Both the position numbers and the translations under genes were made by a program. From Acidimicrobiaceae bacterium (GTDB taxonomy: Bacteria; Actinomycetota; Acidimicrobiia; Acidimicrobiales; RAAP-2), in NCBI GenBank assembly GCA_027306755.1, contig DAHUZE010000091.1, positions 1 through 38,704 on the forward strand: a DNA stretch of 38,704 nt, read 5' to 3'. Positions 29,505 through 36,812 of this stretch are shown in pieces. How positions within the stretch are numbered: the stretch's first letter is position 1; the number at the start of each line of letters is the position of its first letter. The notes beneath the pieces are model-generated. The model searched no databases, was not told where the DNA came from, and saw only the letters and a list, made by a program, of their open reading frames with translations.

Positions 29505-31060
29505 GGGCCGACCCGCTCGCGTAGCCGCCCGTAGGTGACCCCGTGCTTCTCGGCGATGGCCATCGCGTAGGCCAGCCCGTCTGCCGGGGCCCGCACCACC
29601 TTGAAGGTCCGCTGGGCGGGGTCGTCGGGGACAACGGTGCTGACCATGCTCACGATCGAGGGCCCGAAGGACGCCAGCTCGTCCACGAAGGTCACGTACA
29701 CCGCAAGCAGGTCCAGCCGGACCATCTTCTCCAGAGCCCTGGCGCCCAGGAAGGCGGCATCGTGCAGGGCGGTGGACGAGAACGCCTCGTTCATGACCAC
29801 GATGCTGTCGGGGGTGGCATGGAGCAGGATGTCCCGCACAGCCAACAGATCCTCCTCCAGCTTGCCCGTCATGGTGCCCAGGTCCTCCTCCCGCCCGAAA
29901 TGGGTGAAAAGCCGGTCGAACCGGGCCAGGTGCGCCGCCGTTCCCGGCACCGGGCACCCGATGCTGGCCAGGTGGTGCAGCTGGCCGAACGTCCGGGCGA
30001 AGGTGGTCTTTCCTCCCTGGTTCGGTCCGGTGACCACGATCACACGCTCAGCCCCGTCCAGCCGCAGGTCGTTGGTGACGACGGGCTTGCCTTCCTTCAC
30101 GAGCTTGCGGGCCAGGGCGAGATCGAACGTCGCGAGCGCGAACACCCCGGCCCGCTCCCCAACCTCGGGGTAGCAGAGGGGGAGCCCGGCCGCCCGGATG
30201 GGATGCACGTATTCCAGGTACGCCAGATAGAACTGGACTTCCCGCTCGAACTCCCTGATCGATGGGTCGTAGAAATCTTGGTGGCGAGCGCAGTAGTCGT
30301 CGAGCGATCCGAATTCCTCGGGGAACAACCTGGCCACGAGCCCGAGGATCTGCTCGCTCACGTGGTACATGCCGGGCCATCCGCGGTACGCGACCCGGTA
30401 GTCCTTGGCTGCTCCCTGCTTGAACCGCTCGAACGTGTCCAGCACCTCGGCGCTGAAGTCGGCTTCACCCTCGTAGCGGCTCACCTCCACCCGGGTGCCG
30501 TGGATGCGGACGCAGTAGCGGACAGCGGCGAGCGCCGACTTCTGGGAGCGCGTCTCGGCCTCCATCTCCGAGTAGGCCGCCGACGCGAGGTAGCCCTCGA
30601 GGTGGGCCCGGAACGCTTGTAGGGCCCCTGACTCCAGCGGCGCGGCACGCAGGTGCCCGGCCAAGGCGCGGACGGCGTCGCAATAGAGGGCGACGGCATC
30701 CAGATGCCAGCCGTTGCGGTGGTGCCGGTCGGGCATCTTCTGCAGCGCCACCAGGTGCGCCCGTACTCGGCGGAGCTGTTCAACGAACGCCGACACCTCT
30801 TGGAACAACGAGCCGCGCTCCAGGTCCAAGAACACCTGCTGGCGAAAGGCGATGGCCGCGGGGTCCCGCAGCTGGCGGTAGAACAGCGAGCCGACCAGGT
30901 CGTCCTCCTGGCCCTTGGCCATGTCGGCCGCCGCCTGGTCCAGGTTGAGGTCGGCCGCGAAGGCGGGAACGCCCTCAACCGCGCCGTCCCCGTAGCCGCC
31001 GGGGGGGAACAGCAGCGTCAGAGGGGATCCCGTTGCATCGTGAGTCGCTATCCGGGTCAT
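29501..31060 (-). CDS. MutS-like ATPase A (core and ATPase domains only)
   Basis: 519 aa, ATG 31060 overlapping the enolase-like stop (ATGA). An N-terminal helical core starts TLLFPPGGY with AADLNLDQAAADMAKG. The ATPase part has Walker A VVTGPNQGGKTTFARTFG (about residue 340), the segment FTHFGREEDLGTMTGKLEEDL, Walker B IVVMNEAFSSTALHDAA (Asn in place of Asp) and, at the His-switch position, VYVTFVDELASFG, where Phe replaces His. Domains I-II of MutS are missing. Compared with B, the loss of the switch His suggests an asymmetric pair in which one ATPase is weaker (inference). Both genes are intact with no frameshift. Confidence 0.8.
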   Translation of the reverse strand: MTRIATHDATGSPLTLLFPPGGYGDGAVEGVPAFAADLNLDQAAADMAKGQEDDLVGSLFYRQLRDPAAIAFRQQVFLDLERGSLFQEVSAFVEQLRRVRAHLVALQKMPDRHHRNGWHLDAVALYCDAVRALAGHLRAAPLESGALQAFRAHLEGYLASAAYSEMEAETRSQKSALAAVRYCVRIHGTRVEVSRYEGEADFSAEVLDTFERFKQGAAKDYRVAYRGWPGMYHVSEQILGLVARLFPEEFGSLDDYCARHQDFYDPSIREFEREVQFYLAYLEYVHPIRAAGLPLCYPEVGERAGVFALATFDLALARKLVKEGKPVVTNDLRLDGAERVIVVTGPNQGGKTTFARTFGQLHHLASIGCPVPGTAAHLARFDRLFTHFGREEDLGTMTGKLEEDLLAVRDILLHATPDSIVVMNEAFSSTALHDAAFLGARALEKMVRLDLLAVYVTFVDELASFGPSIVSMVSTVVPDDPAQRTFKVVRAPADGLAYAMAIAEKHGVTYGRLRERVGP

Positions 31061-32265
31061 CGCCGGCGCACACCGAAGGGGACCGCGATCGCCTCCTCAG
31101 CGATGGCCAGCAGGCGATCAGCCACGAGCGCTCGCTGCCCCGTGGGCGGCGCCCCCACCTTGATCTGCCCGCACCCCACAGCCACCGACAGATCCGCGGT
31201 GAACGGGTCGAGTGGCGTGCCGGCGCAGTGCGAGACCATGGCGCCGAACCCTTCTTCGTATGCAGACCGGATGGCGGAGATCGCCTCGGTCACCGTTCCG
31301 ATCCGGCACGGATCGATGGCTGCCGCCGTCCCGCGGCCCCATGCCGCGGCCGCAACGATCTCCAGCGACGGCGCAGCGTAGCTGCCGCCACCCACGACCT
31401 GAACGCGACTCCCCAGCCGGCGGGTGAGCAGCTCCCAACCCTTGGGGTCCGTGTCGGCCATGCCGTCCTCGATGGAGGTGATGGGAAAGCGCTCCACCAG
31501 GGCGCCCAGGTACTCTACGAAGTCGGCCGCGCTGAACCGGAACCCGTTCAGCCGGTACTCCCCCTCCGGCCCGACGAGCCGAGACGCCCCGATGTCGAGC
31601 GCGATCCCCACTTCCGTGCCCGCCACGTATCCCGATGTGGCGATGGCCTGGCACAGCAGGTCCAAGACGTCCTCCGGGGCCTGGAGCGCGGGCACGAAGC
31701 CGCCCTGGGCGGCGTGGTCGGTGCCCAGCCCGCAGGCCGCGATCGCCCGTCGAAGGCCGGCATGGATCTCGCTCCCGGCCTGGGCGGCGGCGCGAGTGGA
31801 CGGCGCGCCGATCGGCACCACCATGAGCTCCCGCACGTCGAGGCGATTGGCAGCTGGGCTGCCGCGCACGGCGGAGAAGTACGGGACGGGAAGCCGCTCT
31901 GGAGACGGGTGCGGGAGCCACCGGTACAGCGGCTGGCCGCCCTGCACGGCGAACGCCCGCGCCGCGGCCACCGAGACGCCGATGGTGGCATCTGCGCCAA
32001 GGTGCTCCTTCGCCCGGGTGCCATCGAGGTTGCAGAGGACGGCATCGAGCTCTTCGAGCGAGGCCCAGCGCCTTCCCACGAGCTCTGGGGCAAGTCGCCG
32101 CTCGATCGTCTCGACGGCCGACGGCGCGCACGCCGGGACCAACGCCCTCGCGTGGACGGTCCCCGCCTCGATCCGAACATCGACGGCCGCCCGTCCGGGC
32201 TCGTCGAGGACCCTCCGCGCGCTCAGCGAAGTGATCTCGAGGGTCGGCCCCGACACCACGGTCAT
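31057..32265 (-). CDS. Enolase homologue, probably without enolase activity
   Basis: 402 aa from ATG 32265; GTG 32337 would add 24 residues. Conserved enolase segments: HLGADATIGVSVAAARAFA, VRELMVVPIGA (Glu168 of yeast kept), ALDIGAS (Asp246 kept), ITSIEDGMAD (Glu295 kept), MVSHCAG (His373 kept) and GQIKVGAP (Lys396 kept). But the catalytic Lys345 position is Asp (AAIDPCRIGT), Glu211 is Gln (AAQGGF), the Mg ligand Asp320 is Gly (VVGGGSY), the His159 loop is shortened without His, and the SGASTG loop is absent. A fold-retaining pseudoenzyme or altered-reaction enzyme is likely. First gene behind a fluoride riboswitch; real enolase is a classic fluoride target. Confidence 0.82.
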   Translation of the reverse strand: MTVVSGPTLEITSLSARRVLDEPGRAAVDVRIEAGTVHARALVPACAPSAVETIERRLAPELVGRRWASLEELDAVLCNLDGTRAKEHLGADATIGVSVAAARAFAVQGGQPLYRWLPHPSPERLPVPYFSAVRGSPAANRLDVRELMVVPIGAPSTRAAAQAGSEIHAGLRRAIAACGLGTDHAAQGGFVPALQAPEDVLDLLCQAIATSGYVAGTEVGIALDIGASRLVGPEGEYRLNGFRFSAADFVEYLGALVERFPITSIEDGMADTDPKGWELLTRRLGSRVQVVGGGSYAAPSLEIVAAAAWGRGTAAAIDPCRIGTVTEAISAIRSAYEEGFGAMVSHCAGTPLDPFTADLSVAVGCGQIKVGAPPTGQRALVADRLLAIAEEAIAVPFGVRRR

Positions 32266-32329
32266 GGATCCCCAGCCCGGTTCGCATCGGACAGCCCTCG
32301 ACCCGCTCCGCCGCTCGAACGATCGGCCA

Positions 32330-32362
32330 CCTGGCACCTCACTCTCTCGAGGTTCGACCAGG
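32330..32362 (-). promoter_or_regulatory. Hairpin competing with riboswitch P1 (expression platform)
   Basis: On the minus strand CCUGG (32362-32358) can pair CCAGG (32334-32330), stacked on ACCUC (32353-32349) with GAGGU (32340-32336). CCUGG uses the last bases of the aptamer P1 strand, so this hairpin and the fluoride-bound aptamer exclude each other. The stem buries GTG 32337, an alternative start of the enolase-like gene. Confidence 0.55.
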
Positions 32363-32405
32363 AGCCATCAGCCACTGCGGCAGTTCCGGCGAGCTCCATC
32401 GCCGC
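32355..32405 (-). ncRNA. Fluoride riboswitch upstream of enolase-like/MutS-like operon
   Basis: Read leftward: GGCG then AUGGAGC then UCGCC, GGAACUGCC, GCAGU, GGCUGAUG, GCUCCUGG. Pseudoknot GGCG/CGCC, P1 GGAGC/GCUCC, P2 GCC/GGC and the UGAUG element are all exact and match the copy before crcB closely. A TACCAT at 32416-32411 (minus) is a good -10, placing the transcript start at the aptamer's first base. The gene start is 90-140 bases downstream. Confidence 0.9.
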
Positions 32406-32441
32406 TTCCCATGGTAGTTCGAGCCTCGCCGTGCCAGCCCA

Positions 32442-32459
32442 CCCGGCGCCGGCGCCGGG
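32442..32459. other. Perfect 18-bp GC palindrome
   Basis: cccggcgcc followed directly by ggcgccggg lies 33 bp after the stop of the MarR-like gene (minus strand) and upstream of the riboswitch promoter. It could act as a terminator-like hairpin or transcription barrier, but no T tract follows on either strand. Confidence 0.6.
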
Positions 32460-32492
32460 GCTGCTGCGGATCGGGAGGACACGGTGCGCCGG

Positions 32493-33665
32493 TCAGAAAG
32501 ACTCGATGAGCAGCCGGCTGGCGCCGCCCTGCAGCTCTACCTCGTAACCCGAGCCACCCGCCGGGCCCGAGGAGAAGCGATGGGCGCCGGCGGCGGAACG
32601 GAGCCGGACGCCGTCCACCACCACCTCGGCCGCGCCGCCCAAGATGCGCAACCCCACGGAAACCCCAGCGGGCCTGCGGACCACCAGGCGCCCCGCTCCC
32701 CCCAGGATCCGCACGGGCACCAGTCCCTCGGGTGACGGGAGGGACAGCTCGAGCTGGCGGGCGCCCCCCCGCAGCATCAGGGCTGACAGCCGGCCGCCCC
32801 GCAGGTCCGCCTCCAGGTGCGAGCACCCGCCGTTGATCTCGAGCGTCCAGCGCACCTCCCGGCTGATCAATAGCTCGCCCCGGGCGGCGCCGCGGGCCCG
32901 GCCCCGCAACTGCACCAGGACGTGGTTCGACCAGGCCCGGACCGACGGCGTCGGACCGCCCAGGTCCACGCGGCACAGGGTGCTCCCGAGCTCGGCCGCG
33001 GCCAGGCGCAGACGTCCCGGCAGGCCGGCCACGTGCAGCACGGCGTCAGCGTGGCCGGCCATGGGGACCGCCACCACGCCGTCGGGCTGGCGGGAGACAG
33101 GCTCCCCGCTGCGCAGGTAGAGGGTGTGCCGGGCCAACATCTGACGGGCTTCGCCGATGAACCGGGCCACGGTCTCCAGCTCGTCCGGGCGGAAGCGGGC
33201 ATGCAGCCGGTGGGCATCGGCGATCATCGGTCCCAGCACCGCGGCCAGGTCGCCGCCGCGCTCAGGCACGGCCTCCACCAGGACCCGGCGCCGGTCCAGG
33301 GGATCCGCCTCCCGCCGCACGCGCCCCTGACCCGAGAGGCGGTCCACGACGCCGGTGATGGCGCCGGTGCTGAGCCCCGTGCGCTCGGCGAGGCGCCCGG
33401 GAGTGCACGCACCCTCCAGCAGCAGGAGGGTGAGGCAGACGAAGTCCGCGGTCGTCATGTCCAGGCGGGCGGCCACGGCGTGGAGGAAGAGATCGGACTC
33501 CAGGCTGTGGGCCCGGAAGGCGGCGACCAGCCGTTCGTGGATGTCGCCCGCGGCCCCAGCACCGGTGGCCCCAGCACCGGTGGCCCCAGCACCCGTGGCC
33601 GCTGCGGTGTCCTGCACGCCGGCACCAGAGCGCTCCTGGGCCTGGGACCTTGACGGATGCCTCAC
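32493..33665 (-). CDS. MarR-family regulator fused to a C-terminal beta-rich domain
   Basis: 390 aa from GTG 33665. After a Gly/Ala repeat (AGATGAGATGAGAAG), residues ~40-155 form a MarR winged helix: MTTADFVCLTLLLLEGACTP, GRLAERTGLSTGAITGVVDR as the recognition helix, and RREADPLDRRRVLVE as the wing. Residues ~200-390 are a repeated beta pattern (LRGGRLSALMLRGGARQLEL, RILGGAGRLVVRRPAGV, RILGGAAEVVVDGV, LQGGASRLLIESF) resembling DUF4097-like adhesin/beta-helix domains. Such a fusion is unusual; MarR proteins are normally ~150 aa. It diverges from the DrrAB-like transporter, and a palindrome at 33676-33690 sits between the two starts, so it probably represses that transporter. Confidence 0.78.
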   Translation of the reverse strand: MRHPSRSQAQERSGAGVQDTAAATGAGATGAGATGAGAAGDIHERLVAAFRAHSLESDLFLHAVAARLDMTTADFVCLTLLLLEGACTPGRLAERTGLSTGAITGVVDRLSGQGRVRREADPLDRRRVLVEAVPERGGDLAAVLGPMIADAHRLHARFRPDELETVARFIGEARQMLARHTLYLRSGEPVSRQPDGVVAVPMAGHADAVLHVAGLPGRLRLAAAELGSTLCRVDLGGPTPSVRAWSNHVLVQLRGRARGAARGELLISREVRWTLEINGGCSHLEADLRGGRLSALMLRGGARQLELSLPSPEGLVPVRILGGAGRLVVRRPAGVSVGLRILGGAAEVVVDGVRLRSAAGAHRFSSGPAGGSGYEVELQGGASRLLIESF

Positions 33666-33675
33666 TATCTCGATA

Positions 33676-33690
33676 TCTTAGCTGCTAAGA
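33676..33690. promoter_or_regulatory. Palindromic operator, TCTTAGC-t-GCTAAGA
   Basis: Perfect 7-bp inverted repeat with a 1-bp centre in the 45-bp gap between the divergent MarR-like gene and the ABC ATPase gene. TTAG-N-CTAA half-sites are typical of MarR-family operators. Position implies joint control of both directions. It is the most AT-rich stretch of the neighbourhood. Confidence 0.75.
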
Positions 33691-33710
33691 GAATGAGGAG
33701 GGGCGGCACG

Positions 33711-34754
33711 GTGCAAGACGACGCAGCCATCCTGGTCGAGGACCTGCACAAGTCGTTCGGTGACGTCCAGGCGCTGAACGGCGTGGACCTGCGGGTCGGG
33801 CGGGGGACGGTCCTGGGCGTGCTCGGCCCCAACGGCGCCGGGAAGACGACGGTGGTGCGAATCCTGACGACCCTGCTCAACCCGGACAGGGGTAGGGCCC
33901 TGGTGGAAGGGCGTGACGTCGTCCGCGAGGCGGCCACGGTGCGTGAGATCATCGGCCTGGCCGGCCAGAGCACGGCCATCCAGGAAGAGCTGACCGGGCG
34001 GGAGAACCTGGAGATCGTCGGGCGCCTCTACCACCTGGACAAGCCTGCGGCCCGGCGGCGGGCGTCCCAGCTGCTCGACCAGTTCGAGCTGAGCACCGCA
34101 AGCGACCGGCCGGCCAAGACGTACTCGGGCGGCATGCTCCGCCGCCTTGACCTGGCGGCCAGCCTGGTGGCCAAACCAGCCGTGCTGTTCCTGGACGAGC
34201 CGACCACCGGGCTCGACCCTCGAAGCCGGATCGGCATGTGGGAGATCATCCGCACCCTGGTGGCCGAAGGCACCACCCTTTTCCTCACCACCCAGTACCT
34301 GGACGAGGCGGACGAGCTAGCCGATGAGATCGTGGTGATCGACCACGGAAAGGTCATCGCCTCGGGCACCGCGGAGACGCTGAAGGACAGGGTCGGGGGC
34401 AACGTGGTGGAGTTCGTGCTCCCGGACCGGAGCCGGCTCGCCGACGCCGCCGGCGCGGTGGCGGCCCTCGCGGACGCGGAGCCGTCCACCGAGCCCGACA
34501 CGGGTCGGGTGGCCGTGCGCGTGGGCAGCCGCGGGTCCGACGCCCTGGTCCAGGCGGTACGAAACCTGGACTCAGCCGGCATCGAGGTGGACGGCCTGGC
34601 CCTGCGCCGCCCATCGTTGGACGACGTGTTCATGGCGCTGACGGGACATGCGGCCGAGACGGAAGAGCCGGTTGGCGGCAAGCGGGGGCGGAAGCGGAGG
34701 GGCCGCGCTGCCCAACCGGCCGAGCAGGCCCCGACGCAAGGAGGGCCGCGATGA
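33711..34754 (+). CDS. ABC transporter ATP-binding protein, DrrA type
   Basis: 347 aa from GTG 33711, nine bases after AGGAGG. ATPase domain with Walker A LGPNGAGKTTVVRIL, Q-loop GLAGQSTAIQEELTGRENL, signature TYSGGMLRRLDLAASL, Walker B AVLFLDEPTTGLDPRSR and LTTQYLDEADELAD. GQ-x-x-x-DEEL-TGRENL-like and the C-terminal ~100-residue domain are features of the daunorubicin-resistance DrrA family. A charged, Arg-rich tail (KRGRKRRGRAAQPAEQ) ends the protein. It overlaps the permease gene by four bases. With that permease it forms an ABC-2 exporter, probably for a drug-like or lipid substrate, regulated by the divergent MarR-like protein. Confidence 0.88.
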   Translation: MQDDAAILVEDLHKSFGDVQALNGVDLRVGRGTVLGVLGPNGAGKTTVVRILTTLLNPDRGRALVEGRDVVREAATVREIIGLAGQSTAIQEELTGRENLEIVGRLYHLDKPAARRRASQLLDQFELSTASDRPAKTYSGGMLRRLDLAASLVAKPAVLFLDEPTTGLDPRSRIGMWEIIRTLVAEGTTLFLTTQYLDEADELADEIVVIDHGKVIASGTAETLKDRVGGNVVEFVLPDRSRLADAAGAVAALADAEPSTEPDTGRVAVRVGSRGSDALVQAVRNLDSAGIEVDGLALRRPSLDDVFMALTGHAAETEEPVGGKRGRKRRGRAAQPAEQAPTQGGPR

Positions 34755-35575
34755 GCGCCGTGACCACTGCACGGTCGGGAGCCCGCGCGGCAACTCCGGC
34801 AACGGGCCTGGGGCGCCGAATGCGGCTGGGGACGATGGACGCGTTCACGATGACGCGACGGGAGCTGTTGATCTGGTTCCGGGTCCCCGCCTACATCTTC
34901 TTCACCATCATCCAGCCGATCATGTTCGTGCTGCTGTTCCGCTATGTGTTCGGCGGGGCCATCCCCGTCCCGAACTCCACCTACGTGGACTTCCTGATGC
35001 CGGGCATCATCGCCCAGAGCGCGGCGTTCGCCTCCTTCGGCACCGCCATCGCCCTGGCCCGCCAGATCCAGAAGGGCGTGATCGACCGCTTCCGCTCCAT
35101 GCCCATCGCCCGATCCGCCGTCCTCGCCGGGCGCCTCCTGTCCGACTCGCTACGGCTGACCCTGACGGTGCTGGTCATCCTGGGGGTCGGCTACGCCGTC
35201 GGGTTCCGCTTCCACAACGGGGTCGGGCCCGCCATCTTGATGCTGGTGCTGGGCATCGCCCTCGGCGTGGTGGTATGCTGCATCTCCGCCTACGTAGGCC
35301 TGGCCATCCGGGACGAGGAGTCGGTCGGCTCGTTCGGACTGGTGTGGCTGTTCCCGCTGACCTTCGTGTCCTCCGCCTTCGTCCCGGTCGCAAAGATGCC
35401 CGGCTGGCTGCAAGCCTTCGCCAACAACCAGCCGGTGACCATCGTGATCGACGAGATGCGAGCGCTGGCTCTGGGCGGCCCGCTGGCGCTGCACGCGTGG
35501 CAGAGCGCGGTGTGGCTGGTGGGGATCCTGGTGGTGTTCGTGCCCCTGGCCGTGCGGGCCTACCGCCGGGTGTAG
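34751..35575 (+). CDS. ABC-2 permease, DrrB type
   Basis: 274 aa, ATG 34751 in a 4-base overlap with the ATPase gene. Six helices in the ABC-2 arrangement: a cytoplasmic amphipathic start, MTRRELLIWFRVPAYIFFTIIQPIMF (TM1), FLMPGIIAQSAAFASFGTAIAL (TM2), the coupling segment QIQKGVIDRFRSMPIARSAVL, and later LVWLFPLTFVSSAFVPVAKMPGWLQAFA (the ABC-2 signature region). This order is that of DrrB. The substrate is unknown. Confidence 0.87.
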   Translation: MSAVTTARSGARAATPATGLGRRMRLGTMDAFTMTRRELLIWFRVPAYIFFTIIQPIMFVLLFRYVFGGAIPVPNSTYVDFLMPGIIAQSAAFASFGTAIALARQIQKGVIDRFRSMPIARSAVLAGRLLSDSLRLTLTVLVILGVGYAVGFRFHNGVGPAILMLVLGIALGVVVCCISAYVGLAIRDEESVGSFGLVWLFPLTFVSSAFVPVAKMPGWLQAFANNQPVTIVIDEMRALALGGPLALHAWQSAVWLVGILVVFVPLAVRAYRRV

Positions 35576-35585
35576 GCGCGCAGCG

Positions 35586-36812
35586 GTGCGACTGCGGCTG
35601 CGGCTGCGGGCTGTCCGTCGGCCGGCTCCGGTCATCGCCCTGGCCTTGGCGGCCTGCGCCGTGCTCGCCGGCTGCGGGGTCGCTCCGAGCTCCACGAGCC
35701 CGCCCACCGGCTCCACCGCTGCACCGACGACCGCACCGACGACCGCACCGACGACCACCGCGCCCCCCGTCCCCACCAGCACCACCGCACCTGGCGGCCC
35801 GTGCGTCCCCCCACTCGACCAGTGGCCCGCCGCCCGGCTGGCGGCACAGCTCGTCATGGTGATCGGCACATTCACGTCGATCGGCGCCCTCGCGCCCGAG
35901 GCGTCGGCCGGCGCCGGGGGCTTCGTGTTCCTCGGCCAGCCACCCGCCACGCAGACGGCCGCGCTCCGCACCGGGCTGGCACAGCTCGGCGCGGCGGCAA
36001 CCGCCGGCGGCCAGGTCGTGCCCTGGCTCTCCACCGACACAGAGGGCGGCACAGTGTCGCGGCTGGCCGAGGTGCTCGGACCCGTCCCGTCGGCCCGGCA
36101 GATGGCGGCCATGTGGAGCACCGTCCAGGTGCAGCGCCAGATGGAGGCGCGCGGCGTCGCGCTGCGCGGGTTGGGCATCACCATGGACCTCGCACCGGTG
36201 CTCGACACCGCCAGCGCGACAGATCCGGTGGCCGACGAGCGCCAGCGCTCGTTCAGCGCCACACCGTCGGTTGCCGCCGCCTACGGCATCGCCTACGCCG
36301 CCGGGCTTCGGGCCGCCGGCGTGGTCCCGGTCGGGAAGCACTTCCCCGGGCTCGGCCACGCCAGCGCGAACACCGACACAGGACCGGCCACCGATCCGCC
36401 GTTGGCCGAGCTCCGAGCAGCCGACCTCGTGCCCTTCGGTCGTGCGGTGGCCGCCGGGTTGCCCGTGGTCATGGTGGGGCACCCGGTGGTGCCAGGTCTC
36501 AGCGGTGGCCTGCCGGCCAGCCTGGCCCCCGCCACCTACCGCCTCCTGCGAACCACACTGCATTTCGCGGGGGTGGCCATGACCGATTCCCTCAGCGCCG
36601 GGGCCATCGCCGACGCCGGGTATTCCCAGGCGCAGGGAGCGGTGGCCGCGGTTCAGGCCGGAGCGGACATGCCCATGGTGACCGCCGCTGCATGGCAGCC
36701 GGTCATTGCAGCACTGCTGCAGGCGCTGGGTGACGGGTCGCTCCCGCTCCCCCAGGTCCGCGCGTCCGTAGAGCGGGTTCTGGCGGCCAAGGGGATCACG
36801 ACCTGCGGCTGA
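35586..36812 (+). CDS. Glycoside hydrolase family 3 lipoprotein (NagZ-like)
   Basis: 408 aa from GTG 35586. A basic N-terminus and hydrophobic stretch end in the lipobox LAGC (Cys ~31), so the protein is likely lipid-anchored outside the membrane. A Thr/Pro/Ala linker with a 12-bp repeat follows (PTTAPTTAP). The GH3 barrel has STDTEGGTVSRL, KHFPGLGHASANTD and MTDSLSAGAI, whose Asp is the predicted nucleophile. NagZ enzymes carry DSH in the loop after KHFPGHG; here it is DTG, so the usual catalytic His is missing. It probably acts on peptidoglycan fragments or other N-acetylhexosaminides, with altered catalysis. Its end overlaps the convergent hydrolase by 17 bp. Confidence 0.78.
   Translation: MRLRLRLRAVRRPAPVIALALAACAVLAGCGVAPSSTSPPTGSTAAPTTAPTTAPTTTAPPVPTSTTAPGGPCVPPLDQWPAARLAAQLVMVIGTFTSIGALAPEASAGAGGFVFLGQPPATQTAALRTGLAQLGAAATAGGQVVPWLSTDTEGGTVSRLAEVLGPVPSARQMAAMWSTVQVQRQMEARGVALRGLGITMDLAPVLDTASATDPVADERQRSFSATPSVAAAYGIAYAAGLRAAGVVPVGKHFPGLGHASANTDTGPATDPPLAELRAADLVPFGRAVAAGLPVVMVGHPVVPGLSGGLPASLAPATYRLLRTTLHFAGVAMTDSLSAGAIADAGYSQAQGAVAAVQAGADMPMVTAAAWQPVIAALLQALGDGSLPLPQVRASVERVLAAKGITTCG
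35724..35760 (+). repeat. 12-bp tandem repeat in the GH3 linker
   Basis: gcaccgacgacc is repeated three times in phase, encoding the Ala-Pro-Thr-Thr linker between the lipobox and the catalytic domain. Copy-number variation would only change linker length. Confidence 0.85.

Noticed and set aside
31057-32265. Ordinary glycolytic enolase
   Set aside because: Overall signatures fit, but the catalytic Lys, acid/base Glu, a Mg-ligand Asp and two catalytic loops are missing.
32442-32459. Rho-independent terminator for the MarR-like gene
   Set aside because: The palindrome is perfect but no T tract follows on either strand; recorded only as a palindrome.
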